A stretch of DNA of 64,000 bases from Spirosoma spitsbergense DSM 19989 (GCF_000374085.1 NZ_KB893388.1:148471-212470); one strand, 5' to 3'. Shown: positions 33,742 to 43,949, numbered from the stretch's first letter. Translations and numbers: made by a program. Notes: generated by a model not told the origin, from the sequence alone.

Positions 33742-36423
33742 TTATTTTCCACCAGCTTTGTAGACTCCGTTATTTTCATTCCCGCCCGATTTGAGGTAAG
33801 CTACCAGCGTTCTGAGTTCATCCGGGTTCAGGCTGTTGATCAGGCCCGGCAGCATGATCGACTCCGGCGAATACCGCTTCGAGGTAACGTCTTTCTTAGG
33901 GATCTTCCGAAGCTGATCGGCCGCGAATGGATTCTGGGAAATCATATAGTTCGTTTTATCCTCATTCACCAGGCGACCCACGACTGACTGCCCATTTTTA
34001 AGGTAGAATATCGTTGATGCGTATTGATCAGAAACCACCTTGCTGGGGTCGATCATGGCTTCCAGAATATCCTTGTTCGAGAAACGGGTGCCCAACTGCG
34101 TCAGGTCGGGGCCGATGTCACCACCCGAACCCTGCATGGCATGGCAGTGGCTACACAAAATAGCCGAATAGATTTTCTTACCCGTTTCGAAATCCAGTTG
34201 TGCGTGGTTGCTGTCAACGGCTGCAACGGCATTGTCCAGCGTCCAGCGACGGCCGGGGCCTTTTGGAGCATAACCACTCATGGCAATGTCGTTACCTGAA
34301 CTGGTTAGCAGATCGGCTCCCGACATTTTGTTATACTTCTCGAACTGTTCTTTCGGAACGTGTGCAAGTGCCAGTTTTCTGGCCCGGTCAATAAACCCTA
34401 CATAGCTTCGACCACCCTCGTATTTGAACGCATTGCCAAACCAGCTAAAGTACTTGTTCCGTAGTTCTGGTGTCCATCCCGAATCTTCGCGACTCAGCAT
34501 CACTGCATAGTACGTTTGCTGAAGGGGTGGAACCTTGGCCAGCATTTTGGCAATGTCCATGCCGTATTGTGGATTACGCAGAATCAGGTCGGAGGAGGCT
34601 GTGGCGGTTTCAAGGCCCAGGTTTTTGCTGCCTGGCTCGTCTTTTATATCCATCAGGGCCAGCGTTTTGTTCACTACATTCGGCGCTTCCAGGTAGATCA
34701 GTACTTTGCTGAGACCGCGATTCAACAGCGCTGTTTTTGCCGGATAATACGGATTCAGATACGCCACTACCTTTGCTTTGTCAGCCGCATCAGGAGCACC
34801 CATGCGCAGAAAAATCAGTTCAAAGGCGCGTAACAGATCGAACTGCTGCGATTCGGGTAACTGAGCGTAATTGATTTTCAATAACGTACCGATGGCTTTG
34901 CTTTTCAGGTCGGCACTCGCCTTCCCCTGCCGGGCCAGGGCTACAATAGCCTGGGTAGCCCGTTGCGGATTGGTTTCCGTCAGAGCTTTATCCTGCCACT
35001 GGTCCAGGGGCTGATGTTCAACCGCAATCCGGGCCGCGTACCGCACAAAGCGGTCGGGGTGATTCAGGTTAGGCCACGCAGCGGCAATCGCACCGGCATT
35101 GGGACCTTCGTGGTATTTTTCCAGACTTTTCCGAAGGGTATTCTCTGCCGTAACGGCGGGTGCCTGATCGGTAGTTGATTCAGTGCCCGCGTAATAAACC
35201 CGGTATAAATCCGACTCCAGCCGACGGCCACCCGTCATGAAATACAGGGCCCCATCGGGACCAATAACGCCGTCTGTAACGGGTAGGGGAGAGCCTGAAA
35301 TAAATTCTTCCCGCTCGCCTTCGTACGTAGCCCCTTTGGGTTTAAGATGGATGGAGTAGATGATTCCGAAACTCCAGTCGAACGCAAACAGCGACTGCCG
35401 GTATTTCTGGGGGAATTTTGCATTCTGACCGTAGACTACGTTGGTCGGTGAGCCTTGTCCGATATTCAGTACGGGCGGCAGGTTATCCGGGTTGGCGGGC
35501 AGCCACTTGCTGTCGCCGGTACGCCAGCCGAATTCGGCTCCGCTGGGGATATGGCAAATGCGCGTAGGCCGGTACCAGGGGAGACCAAAGTCCCACTCCA
35601 TGTCGGAATCGTAGGTAAACAAATCACCCGCTTCGTTGAAGGCAATATCAAACTCGTTGCGGAAGCCTGCACCCATCAATTCCCACCGTTTTCCTTCCGG
35701 ATCAACCTGAGCGACCCAGCCGCCGGGTGCCATCCGGTTGTTGGCATGACCGCGTGGATCCTTAATTAATGGGAACAGATTATCTTCCTGCCAGTTTGAC
35801 GGGAGCCGGTAGGCATCCATCGCGGTTACATCCGTGTGGTTACCGGCGGTAACATACAGGGATTTTTTGTCTGGCGACAGGATGATACTGTGCGGTCCGT
35901 GCTCCCCTTCGCCCTGCAGTTCCCGAAGCATGGTTACCTTATCGTACTGATCGTCGCCATCCGTATCCTGCAGGCGGTACAAGCCACTGGGCTTGGGAAA
36001 CTGCTTGCTGGGGCGGTTATTCACCATTACATACAGGCTATTGAAGGCATAAAGCAACCCGTGTGCGTAGCCCATAGTAACACTGGTATCCTTGTTGATC
36101 GCCAGCTTTTCGACGGTTGGCGTCGTTGATCCCGAACCGATGGCCGGAACGGTTAACCGATACAGGCCGCCGTATTGGTCGGAAGCGATCATCCGGCCTT
36201 TATCATCGAAGGTCATGGATACCCATGACCCATCGTGATTTTCGGAGATGCTATACAGGTGCTCTGCCTTGAAGCCCGGCTGGAGTTTCAGGTTTTGAGC
36301 CTTGGGGTTCTCGGCTCCCTGCCTGGCCGTTTCCGGATATTGCAGACTAATCCAGGATGCACCGGCCAAAATGAGCACCGAGAACGCCAGCCCTATTTTT
36401 GCCTTGTTGAGTTGAGAAATCAT
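33742..36423 (-). CDS. Propeller/HEAT/cytochrome c protein, PVC-type dehydrogenase-like
   Basis: 893 residues with a membrane anchor or signal near the start. Residues about 45-420 form a beta-propeller like that of soluble glucose/sorbosone dehydrogenases (GDGSW-type blades, GEHGPHSIILSPDKKSLYVTAGN, WVAQVDPEGKRWELMGAGFRNEFDIAFNEAGDLFTYD). HEAT-like helices follow (about 440-740), then a cytochrome c domain with CSHCH (757-761) and Met 857 as likely ligand. Such fusions are common in Planctomycetes and Bacteroidota. It may oxidise a sugar or alcohol in the periplasm and pass electrons to haem. Substrate unknown. Confidence 0.85.
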   Translation of the reverse strand: MISQLNKAKIGLAFSVLILAGASWISLQYPETARQGAENPKAQNLKLQPGFKAEHLYSISENHDGSWVSMTFDDKGRMIASDQYGGLYRLTVPAIGSGSTTPTVEKLAINKDTSVTMGYAHGLLYAFNSLYVMVNNRPSKQFPKPSGLYRLQDTDGDDQYDKVTMLRELQGEGEHGPHSIILSPDKKSLYVTAGNHTDVTAMDAYRLPSNWQEDNLFPLIKDPRGHANNRMAPGGWVAQVDPEGKRWELMGAGFRNEFDIAFNEAGDLFTYDSDMEWDFGLPWYRPTRICHIPSGAEFGWRTGDSKWLPANPDNLPPVLNIGQGSPTNVVYGQNAKFPQKYRQSLFAFDWSFGIIYSIHLKPKGATYEGEREEFISGSPLPVTDGVIGPDGALYFMTGGRRLESDLYRVYYAGTESTTDQAPAVTAENTLRKSLEKYHEGPNAGAIAAAWPNLNHPDRFVRYAARIAVEHQPLDQWQDKALTETNPQRATQAIVALARQGKASADLKSKAIGTLLKINYAQLPESQQFDLLRAFELIFLRMGAPDAADKAKVVAYLNPYYPAKTALLNRGLSKVLIYLEAPNVVNKTLALMDIKDEPGSKNLGLETATASSDLILRNPQYGMDIAKMLAKVPPLQQTYYAVMLSREDSGWTPELRNKYFSWFGNAFKYEGGRSYVGFIDRARKLALAHVPKEQFEKYNKMSGADLLTSSGNDIAMSGYAPKGPGRRWTLDNAVAAVDSNHAQLDFETGKKIYSAILCSHCHAMQGSGGDIGPDLTQLGTRFSNKDILEAMIDPSKVVSDQYASTIFYLKNGQSVVGRLVNEDKTNYMISQNPFAADQLRKIPKKDVTSKRYSPESIMLPGLINSLNPDELRTLVAYLKSGGNENNGVYKAGGK

Positions 36424-36571
36424 GGTCGTTTGTATGTGAAATTTAATAGATGCTTCGGCTGTATGTTAATATCTTTCAGCCAGCATCCTGTTTGGGATTG
36501 TACTCCCATAGTAAGAGTCAGATGTGTGGCTTTTTTACTACTTTGTTGCGGTGAATATTCAGTAAGTCCAT

Positions 36572-36588
36572 AGGGTCTGCCAGACCCT
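36572..36588. promoter_or_regulatory. Palindrome upstream of the cytochrome fusion gene
   Basis: Arms agggtctg and cagaccct are perfectly complementary with a single central base, about 150 bp upstream of the start codon. The size and symmetry suit a regulator site, but no protein can be named. Confidence 0.35.
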
Positions 36589-36700
36589 GTAAACACAGCT
36601 ATATTTTTTCTTATAACGGTTATGACTGGTGGCTGGATAAACGACGAGGTAATCACTGATTGAATAACTGGTTTATCCTGAATGTTTTAGCAAAAGTTAA

Positions 36701-36734
36701 GGTGTGTGCCGGGTAATACTACCTGGCACACACC
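36701..36734 (-). terminator. Hairpin after the first susD gene
   Basis: Arms ggtgtgtgccgggta and tacctggcacacacc match at 14 of 15 bases, with a 4-base loop. It lies 11 bases beyond the susD stop. The T-rich part after the stem on the minus strand is weak (ttaactttt). Confidence 0.6.
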
Positions 36735-36745
36735 CGGAATTTGAA

Positions 36746-38257
36746 TTAAAAATAAGGCGTTAGGGCAGCTTCAACGGCTGGCAGGCCGTAATAGTCATCC
36801 AGTACGGTAAAGGCATTAGGTGGAGGAACGGCTCCTGCGGGGAAATAATAATTCAGTGGATTGGCTTTCACGCGGGCACCATATGCTGTGATTACATCCT
36901 TCACCCGGCTTGTTCTGACCAAATCAAACCAGCGTTTGGCTTCGAAGGCCAGCTCAACCCGGCGTTCCTGATAAACTGCCGTCCGCATATCGGCCTGCGA
37001 TGCCGCTTTGGTGGCTGCCAGACCTGCCCGCGTTCGTACCTGATTCAGAAAGGTAGCCGCTTCTGCGGTTTTACCCTGTTCGTTTAGGGCTTCGGCCATA
37101 AACAGCAATACTTCGGCGTAGCGGTAAACGTGCCAGTTGGTACCCGTATTCTGATGTAACGCGTGGGGGCGGGCAAACTTTTTAACGTAAGGATACACCT
37201 TGTTATCCCGCAGACTCTGGCTCAGGGTTACGTAGCCGATCGTGATATCCTTCCGCTTGTCGCCGGGTTCGTAGGCCGCAATAATATCCGGGGTTGGAAT
37301 CATGTTATTCTCGCCCGAAAGCCCCTGCGGGTTCGATGTGCCGGTGATAACTCCCAGCTCGGCCGATGTAATGGGGGTGGGGGTTATCCGGTAAATAAGG
37401 TTGCCGTTATACCCCGCCGAGCCTTCCAGATACTGTACTTCAAAAACCGACTCCGGATTGTTCTTGTTGCTGGACGAAAACGAAAAAGCGTTGTCGTAGT
37501 CAGGCATCAGCGTGTACCCATCGTTGGTAATAACATCCCGCATCAGCGTTTCGACTTTGTCCCACTTTTTTTGCACCAGATACAGGTCTGCCAACAGGGT
37601 TTTGGCGGCACCCGACGTAGCCCGGCCCGCTTCCTGCTTTGCCTTGTTTGGCAGCAGCGTGCTGGCAGCCGTGGCGTCCTTTTCAATCTGGGCGTAGATT
37701 TCTTCCGTTGTAGATAGGGGTAAGGCGGCATCATCCCGACCCGTAACGGGTACCAGGTGCAGGGGAACTTTACCAAATACCCGTACGAGCTGATAATAGG
37801 CAAGCGCACGCAGAAACAGGGCCTGACCTTTTACATTACTTTTTACTGCATCACTGTCGAATGTTACCCCATCGATAAGTGCCAGTATCTGATTCGCCCT
37901 TGCAATGATTTGGTAATCATACCGGTACTGTTGCAGTACGTTATCGTTGGCGGTGACGCCACTGGCCGTTGGTACGGCGAAATCGGCGATATTCTCCGTA
38001 GGGTCAACCGCACCGAACAATACATTGCGGGCGTAGTACGAATTGTCGGAGTGCAGTTCGCCCAGAATCCACCATCGTTCATTAAAGATGGGCCTCAGGG
38101 GTACGTACGTCGCGTTAACTGCCTGCTGAAAATCGGCCTGGGTCTTGAAGAAGGTGGCCGAACTCAGGGCTGTTTCGGGAACAATTGTCAGAAAATCTTT
38201 GCTGCAACCGGTTAGGGCAATCCCTAAAATCCAGGTCGCTATGAGTCTTTTGTTCAT
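36746..38257 (-). CDS. SusD/RagB-family nutrient-binding lipoprotein (locus copy 1)
   Basis: 503 residues with a lipoprotein signal ending IALTGC (Cys 18). Typical SusD start (FLTIVPETALSSATFFKTQADFQQAVNATY) and C-terminal RagB part (YRYAEVLLFMAEALNEQGKTAEA, AVYQERRVELAFEAKRWFDLVRTSRV). It caps the SusC channel on the cell surface and binds the ligand. Pairs with the SusC gene 51 bp upstream. Confidence 0.94.
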   Translation of the reverse strand: MNKRLIATWILGIALTGCSKDFLTIVPETALSSATFFKTQADFQQAVNATYVPLRPIFNERWWILGELHSDNSYYARNVLFGAVDPTENIADFAVPTASGVTANDNVLQQYRYDYQIIARANQILALIDGVTFDSDAVKSNVKGQALFLRALAYYQLVRVFGKVPLHLVPVTGRDDAALPLSTTEEIYAQIEKDATAASTLLPNKAKQEAGRATSGAAKTLLADLYLVQKKWDKVETLMRDVITNDGYTLMPDYDNAFSFSSSNKNNPESVFEVQYLEGSAGYNGNLIYRITPTPITSAELGVITGTSNPQGLSGENNMIPTPDIIAAYEPGDKRKDITIGYVTLSQSLRDNKVYPYVKKFARPHALHQNTGTNWHVYRYAEVLLFMAEALNEQGKTAEAATFLNQVRTRAGLAATKAASQADMRTAVYQERRVELAFEAKRWFDLVRTSRVKDVITAYGARVKANPLNYYFPAGAVPPPNAFTVLDDYYGLPAVEAALTPYF

Positions 38258-38308
38258 TCTTGTAAAGGAATAAGAATGTTAAAAATAAGGTTGATAAGCC
38301 TGTTTGGC

Positions 38309-41300
38309 TTAGAAATTTAGATTAATGCCTAACGTATAGGTACGGGGAACGGGGTAGTTGGACAGGTCGACGCCCTGGCTCAGGTTACCACCGTCGCCAT
38401 TACCATCGCCCTGGGCACTGGTTTCGGGGTTAGGGCCACCGCGGTACTTCGTGAATACGTACACCTGTTGAATAGAAGCATACAGCCGGGCAGACTTGAA
38501 GTATTTGTCAAAAGCCCCAATGTTATAACCCAACGTTATGTTCTTGATCGTGAAGTAAGATGCGTTGCCCAGAAACTGCGAACTGTTCCAGTCCCGCTCA
38601 ACACCCGTGAAGTTACCACCTCCGTTGGAGACCCCGAACTGGCCAGCCCCTGGGGTAATGACGGCACCGTCTTTATTCACCCGAAAGCGGTCTTTTACGC
38701 CCGCTACCAGATTAAATACGCCATCCAGATTGGCTGTGCTATACAAATGCCGTATCCACAACTGATTACCGAACGAGCCAGAACCGGTAACGGACATATC
38801 GAATTTGCCGTACTGAAGGGTATTGGTCAGGCCGTAGGTGAATTTCGGGAACGGACTGCCAATAATAGCCCGGTCGTCCTTATCACCCCCGTAGGTTATG
38901 ACCCCATCGCCATTAACGTCCTGGAACTTGATCGTTCCCACTGCCGACCGGCCCGGAATGATGGGCGAGTTCTTGAGTTCGTCGGCATTCTGATAATAGC
39001 CCTGCTTTACCATACCATAGAACTGACCAAAAGGCTGCCCTACCTGCGTGATGTGTTGGTTTCCATATACCCGGTCGATGCCCGGTGCCAGCGAGGTGAC
39101 AATGTTGCGGTTAAAGGAAATATTGGCGTTGGTCGTCCACTTCAGTCGGCCCGTGGTGTTTCGGCTGGTCAATGAAAACTCATGTCCCCAGAACTTAATC
39201 TCGCCGATGTTATCCGTGAAGAAACCGAACCCGGCTTCCTGCGGAATCTGTACATTATACAGCAGGTTGGTGGTCCGCTTCGTATAATAGTCATAAATGA
39301 ACTGAATGCGGTCATTGAACAGACCCAAATCCAGGCCAACGTCGAACTGCTTGGTCGTTTCCCAGCCTAAATTGGCGTTAGATAGAGACGTTACATTGGC
39401 TCCAGAAGCTACGTTACTACCAAAAACGGCATTGGTTGTGTTATTGACCAGCGCGTACTGGCTGTAGTTACCAATGTTATTATTGCCGATTACACCATAG
39501 CTGGACCGGATTTTGGCAAATGAAATCTGCTGAATAGGCTTGAGGAATTCTTCATCCGATAAAACCCAGCCTACAGAAGCCGATGGGAAAACGCCATATT
39601 GGTTGTTGGCTCCGAAACGAGAGGAACCGTCACTCCGTATAGCAGCTGTGAACAGATACTTGCCTTTATAATTATAGGTTAATCGGGAAAGATAGGAGGT
39701 CAATGCCCATTCATTGACAGTGTTGCTCGTATTGGCCCCGTTCCGATCAATATTGAGCGCGCCCTGAATAGTTGGAAGCTGGTCATTCGCATAGGTATTG
39801 GCCTGGATCCGGGCAATATCCTGGCGGAAACGCTGGTTGGTAAAACCAGCGAGCAACTCAAAATTATGGCCATCAAAACTCCGGTTATACGTAGCCAGGT
39901 TTTCATTCAGCCATGAAACGTTCTCCGTGCTTTGCCGGATCGAAACCGCTGTGGTTGGGATGGGCACGTTAATGAAGTTCGTGGCCGTGGAGGGGTTGAA
40001 GAAGAAAAACTTCGAGTTCAGGTACTCCACATTGATCGTAGACCGGAGTGTCAGCCCGTTGATGGGCTTATACTGAATGTAGGCGTTCGACAGTAGGTTT
40101 GTGTTTTTGGTTTCGTTGGTTAGTTCATTCGCGGCCCGTACCCAGTTCGGGTAGGCAAAAATATTGCCTGTGTTGCCCGGAAGCTGATTCACTTTGGTCA
40201 GTTCCCCATTGGCATCGTAAATTGGGTAGACGGGCCAGGTATGCAGCGCGTTGAACAGGATACCCGTACCCCGGTCGCCATCCGTGCGGGGAGTATTATC
40301 GAACACGTAGGATGGGGCCAGGTTAAACCCAACGGCTACCTTATCCGACACGTTGAAATTAGTGTTCATCCGCAGCGAATACCGCTTGTAAACGTTATTC
40401 AGCACAACCCCCTGCTGATTGAAATAACCAGCCACCAGTGAGGTATTGGATTTGGCGGTATTGGAGGAAATGTTCAGGTTATAGCTTTGTATGGGGGCTT
40501 CCCGCAGTAGCGCACCATACCAGTCATTGTCCTTCCCTTCGTACTGAGCCGGGTTCTGGAATATGTCCGGAACAGCCTGCCCCTGATCTTCGTAGTATTC
40601 TTTTTTGAACTGGGCAAACTCAACGGCATTCAGCATCTTTACCCGGCCCCTGACGGGCACCTTCTGTATACCCGCGTAGGTGTTGAAACTCACGTTGGTC
40701 TGGCCCGGTTTCCCTTTTTTGGTTGTGATCAGCACCACCCCATTGGCCGCCCGCGAACCGTATAAAGAGGTAGAAGCGGCATCTTTCAGAATCGAGATGT
40801 CGTCAATTTCATCGGGGTTGAGCTGTCCAATATTTCCCGTAATCGGGAAGCCGTCAATCACGTACAATGGGTCGCTACCCGCCGATACCGAAACCTGACC
40901 CCGGATACGGATATTTATCCCCTGGCCGGGCTTCCCCGTTGTCTGGTTAATCTGAACCCCCGCCAGTTTTCCCTGGAGTTTCTGGCCGATCTGCGAAACG
41001 GGCAGATCCTTAATTTCCTGCGCGCTTACCGTTTGTACGGCTCCCGTTATCTCTTTCTTCAACTGACTACCGTACCCAACGACTACCACTTCATTCAGCG
41101 TCTGGTCGTCGGGAGCCAGGGTAACGGTCAGTGTTGATTGACCCCCGATGGGGACCTCTTTTTTTGCATAGCCAACAAAACTGAATACCAGTGTTGCATT
41201 GGCATTAGGAGCGTTTATTCTAAAGCTTCCTGTGCCGTCGGTGGTGGTTCCCTGCGTGGTGCCTTTTACTACCACACTGACGCCCGGTAATGCATCTCCT

Positions 41301-41506
41301 TTCTCATCGGTTACTTTTCCCGATATGGCTACATCCACGGGTGCATCGCTGGCAGGATGCAAGGCTGGCCGGACCATGTTGAGCGCCAGTAACTGACTGC
41401 TGGCAGCAGGCGTATACTTCTGTAAAATAGGCCTGGTTTCCTGAGCGAAACTTGGGATACTTCCCGCCAGTAAACCTAGTGCAGCTAGGTGATAGAGTCT
41501 ATTCAT
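38309..41506 (-). CDS. SusC/RagA-family TonB-dependent transporter (locus copy 1)
   Basis: 1065 residues. Signal peptide, then a carboxypeptidase-regulatory-like domain (about 58-135: ISGKVTDEKGDALPGVSVVVKGTTQG), plug domain (about 140-260: VVVGYGSQLKKEITGAV, IRGQVSVSAGSDPLYVIDGFPI), and a 22-strand-type beta barrel ending YTLGINLNF with a C-terminal Phe. Imports an oligomeric ligand across the outer membrane with TonB energy. A block 55 bp upstream of the ATG (41561-41610) is shared with the second susC gene. Confidence 0.95.
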   Translation of the reverse strand: MNRLYHLAALGLLAGSIPSFAQETRPILQKYTPAASSQLLALNMVRPALHPASDAPVDVAISGKVTDEKGDALPGVSVVVKGTTQGTTTDGTGSFRINAPNANATLVFSFVGYAKKEVPIGGQSTLTVTLAPDDQTLNEVVVVGYGSQLKKEITGAVQTVSAQEIKDLPVSQIGQKLQGKLAGVQINQTTGKPGQGINIRIRGQVSVSAGSDPLYVIDGFPITGNIGQLNPDEIDDISILKDAASTSLYGSRAANGVVLITTKKGKPGQTNVSFNTYAGIQKVPVRGRVKMLNAVEFAQFKKEYYEDQGQAVPDIFQNPAQYEGKDNDWYGALLREAPIQSYNLNISSNTAKSNTSLVAGYFNQQGVVLNNVYKRYSLRMNTNFNVSDKVAVGFNLAPSYVFDNTPRTDGDRGTGILFNALHTWPVYPIYDANGELTKVNQLPGNTGNIFAYPNWVRAANELTNETKNTNLLSNAYIQYKPINGLTLRSTINVEYLNSKFFFFNPSTATNFINVPIPTTAVSIRQSTENVSWLNENLATYNRSFDGHNFELLAGFTNQRFRQDIARIQANTYANDQLPTIQGALNIDRNGANTSNTVNEWALTSYLSRLTYNYKGKYLFTAAIRSDGSSRFGANNQYGVFPSASVGWVLSDEEFLKPIQQISFAKIRSSYGVIGNNNIGNYSQYALVNNTTNAVFGSNVASGANVTSLSNANLGWETTKQFDVGLDLGLFNDRIQFIYDYYTKRTTNLLYNVQIPQEAGFGFFTDNIGEIKFWGHEFSLTSRNTTGRLKWTTNANISFNRNIVTSLAPGIDRVYGNQHITQVGQPFGQFYGMVKQGYYQNADELKNSPIIPGRSAVGTIKFQDVNGDGVITYGGDKDDRAIIGSPFPKFTYGLTNTLQYGKFDMSVTGSGSFGNQLWIRHLYSTANLDGVFNLVAGVKDRFRVNKDGAVITPGAGQFGVSNGGGNFTGVERDWNSSQFLGNASYFTIKNITLGYNIGAFDKYFKSARLYASIQQVYVFTKYRGGPNPETSAQGDGNGDGGNLSQGVDLSNYPVPRTYTLGINLNF

Positions 41507-41555
41507 GGATTTTAGGATTTAGATTTTTAGCAATTGCGGCTCTTAAACATCAATT

Positions 41556-41610
41556 TAATCGTCAAATATTACCAGAAGACTGGTTAGTACTTTCCCATAC
41601 TTACCCAATT
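41556..41610 (-). promoter_or_regulatory. Conserved promoter/operator block upstream of susC copy 1
   Basis: 50 bases at 41561-41610 align without gaps to 56527-56576 upstream of the other susC; 14 bases at the gene-proximal end and 19 of 20 at the far end are identical. The identical stretch TGGTAATATTTGAC (minus strand) holds a near-consensus -7 element. The far part has ACTTTCC and ACTTACC (plus strand), a direct repeat with 10-bp period. The block lies 54 bp from the start codon. Confidence 0.7.
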
Positions 41611-41680
41611 TTGTAATTTTTACTATAATTTACTTAAATTTTTAATGAGCTATCCGATAACCTTCGTGGTAATAATAAAA

Positions 41681-41714
41681 CAGCCAAAACTCCGTCTGAT
41701 GGGAATTCTGGCTG
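41681..41714 (-). terminator. Terminator after the DUF2231/LRR cytochrome gene
   Basis: Arms cagccaaaactccg and ggaattctggctg are largely complementary, with an outer cagcca/tggctg stem that is perfect. On the minus strand the stem is followed by ttttattatt. It separates this gene from the promoter block of the first susC. Confidence 0.65.
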
Positions 41715-41750
41715 AGGAATACGGGAGTGTCAGGTAAACAGGCAACCGGG

Positions 41751-43928
41751 TCAGTTGATAAACACTTCGTCTACCAGCAGCAGGGCCTGATTGCCTTTGT
41801 TTGGATGCCAGGCAGGGATTTCCTTCAGGGGCCGGGCAATAATTTTCAGGCAGGCAACTGGCTGAGGGGGAAAACTGGCTACCAGGGCCTTGAGTTCGTG
41901 CGGGCTTTTCCTGACGGGCATATCGGGCGTGAGCGTCGTTAGTTTACGCAGGCTCTCCTCGTTTTCACCCCCCCATATTTCAATGGAACCCGGTGGGAAA
42001 ATGCTCGTTTCTTCTTCTACCATCACCCGCAGGGCAACGGACGAAAGACGAACCGGCTTGTCGAATAGCGACACCATCACCATATCATTTCTCCTGAAGC
42101 CGGCCCAATTATTAGCCCAGGCGGGACTATTGGCATTGAAGGTGCCGAGTTTTCCATCAAAAAAGGTTTGGGCACCAGCCGCTTGATGGACCGGATTGAG
42201 CGGTAACAACAAACGCACACTATCCGGTTTGTAGGCACTTTTGTAAAAGGTAAACGTAGCTACGTCACTGCTGAACCAGCCTGGTTTGTACGCTTTTACG
42301 TTCACCGATGTCGATTGGGTAATTACCTTTTGACTGGTGAGTATCGCCGAGTGAACACTATCTGGTACCGAGCCGTCCGTTGTATAGCGAAGCTCAACAC
42401 CCCGAATTGGATGGATTATTTTTAGGGGCAGACTCTGACTGAAAATAACCGAACTGTTCCTGACCTGGGGCGGGTTGAGCTTGATCGGCGCGTTCTTATC
42501 CCCATCGAATCCGGCAATAAAGGTGATTTTTTGGTTCGCCTTTTTCAGCTGGTTAATTTCTGCATCGGTCAGCGGGGTTTCCCACAGGGTTATGGTTTTC
42601 AGGCTTTTGAACGACCTGAGCTGATTGCGCAAATCCGTGTAGGCCACTTTTGTTCCCGACAAAGCCAGGCTTTCGAGGTGTTTGAGCGACACCAGTTCTT
42701 TAAGCCCTTTCCCGGTGACATCGGTAAAATTCAGGTCTAGTTTTCGCAGGTTTTCAAACTGACCAACCTGGGCTAGGTCCGCATCTTTAACCGGTAGCTT
42801 GTTCAGGTTCAGGAAGACAACCTGCGTTTTGATGGGACCCAACTCGTTCAATTGAGCCGCTGAGTAGGCCGACTTGTTGTACAGGTTAACCGCCAGGGCG
42901 GGCGATTCTCTGGCCAGGGCGGCAATGGTCCGGTAATCGGTGTTTAGTTTTTTGATTGTTTCATCGTCGGCCGCGTCGAATGTGAACGCCGGCTCAGTGG
43001 GTTCTTTCGGCTTAAACATAGCCACTGCTATGAAGCGCAGGGAATCCGTGACGGGCAGGTCAGCAACCCGCTTATTCAGCGCAGCGTTTCCTTTCACCCA
43101 TAACGACAGGAGCCTGATTTCCGCGGGGGTCAACTGAGCTTTACCCGACGGGGGCATGTGTTTCTTTTCGGTATCGGGCAGGTGAATCCGACGCAACAGT
43201 AAACTAATGTCGGGATTACCCGCTACGAATAATTTTCCCGATTTACCCCCCCGGCGAATGGCATCGGCATCCGTCAGATTCAGTTCGCCTTTTAGCTTGT
43301 CGGGGTTATGGCAACTGGTGCATTTCTGCTCAAAAATGGGTTTGATGACGTCGTTGAAAACCATCGCCTGCTGAAAGTCGACGGGGGCGGCCTGCCGGTT
43401 TTTGATGATCGGTTCCGTGATAAAATCGGCTCCGTGGGTAATAACTGAACCATAGTGCCCGGCTGCAACCACCACCAGTCCCATCACCACCGCCCCCGAA
43501 CGGGCTACGACCCTGGAGTACCAGGAATTGGTCCGGCACCAATATAGGAGGGAAGCCAGAAAAAAAACGCTGACCCCCGCCCACTTGTGCCACTGCACCA
43601 CCTCGCCGGTATAGCCCGGTTCCGTAGCCAGCAATAGCCCCATAATGACCGTTAGTGCCGCCAAGAAAGCACCCGCCAACAATAACGCTGACGCAAAGGA
43701 TCGGTAAAACTCGCTGGTAGCAGGTGTTGCACTGAAGCGAAAGGCTTCCAGTCCGACTGCCAGCAGCAGGATGACAATGGGGAAATGGAGTAGTAGCGGA
43801 TGCATCCGCCCGACGGGCTGCAACCAGACCGGTACATCCAGTCTGCTCTCGAACAACAGCAGAAATAGTATAAACACGGCCGAAGCGAACAAGCCCCGCT
43901 CCGCCAAACCAATTACTTTGTTACGCAT
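41751..43928 (-). CDS. DUF2231 membrane protein with cytochrome, leucine-rich and chitobiase-like domains
   Basis: 725 residues. Four hydrophobic helices in 1-165 match DUF2231 (RMHPLLLHFPIVILLL, VQWHKWAGVSVFFLA, GHYGSVITHGADF; His residues may hold haem). A planctomycete-type cytochrome domain follows with CTSCH (203-207) and Met 258. Residues about 330-460 are leucine-rich repeats (FENLRKLDLNFTDVTGKGLKELVSLKHLESLAL). Then a chitobiase C-terminal-like beta domain (ELRYTTDGSVPDS) and a discoidin-like end. It looks like a membrane-bound redox protein with two or more binding domains facing the periplasm. It follows a DUF1501 gene after 21 bp. Confidence 0.85.
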   Translation of the reverse strand: MRNKVIGLAERGLFASAVFILFLLLFESRLDVPVWLQPVGRMHPLLLHFPIVILLLAVGLEAFRFSATPATSEFYRSFASALLLAGAFLAALTVIMGLLLATEPGYTGEVVQWHKWAGVSVFFLASLLYWCRTNSWYSRVVARSGAVVMGLVVVAAGHYGSVITHGADFITEPIIKNRQAAPVDFQQAMVFNDVIKPIFEQKCTSCHNPDKLKGELNLTDADAIRRGGKSGKLFVAGNPDISLLLRRIHLPDTEKKHMPPSGKAQLTPAEIRLLSLWVKGNAALNKRVADLPVTDSLRFIAVAMFKPKEPTEPAFTFDAADDETIKKLNTDYRTIAALARESPALAVNLYNKSAYSAAQLNELGPIKTQVVFLNLNKLPVKDADLAQVGQFENLRKLDLNFTDVTGKGLKELVSLKHLESLALSGTKVAYTDLRNQLRSFKSLKTITLWETPLTDAEINQLKKANQKITFIAGFDGDKNAPIKLNPPQVRNSSVIFSQSLPLKIIHPIRGVELRYTTDGSVPDSVHSAILTSQKVITQSTSVNVKAYKPGWFSSDVATFTFYKSAYKPDSVRLLLPLNPVHQAAGAQTFFDGKLGTFNANSPAWANNWAGFRRNDMVMVSLFDKPVRLSSVALRVMVEEETSIFPPGSIEIWGGENEESLRKLTTLTPDMPVRKSPHELKALVASFPPQPVACLKIIARPLKEIPAWHPNKGNQALLLVDEVFIN

Positions 43929-43949
43929 CCCGAAGCGATAGAAAAGAAC

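Larger units (their letters stand above)
36424..36745. other. Intergenic region between susD and the cytochrome fusion gene
   Basis: 322 bp without a gene. It holds a terminator-like hairpin near the susD end (36701-36734) and a short palindrome at 36572-36588. No open frame with coding character was seen. The promoter of the downstream six-gene part (cytochrome fusion to dehydrogenase) probably lies here, but no clear -7 element was recognised. Confidence 0.5.

Noticed and set aside
38468..39175. Open frame of 235 codons on the plus strand
   Set aside because: Antisense to the beta-barrel part of susC copy 1; no recognisable protein features.
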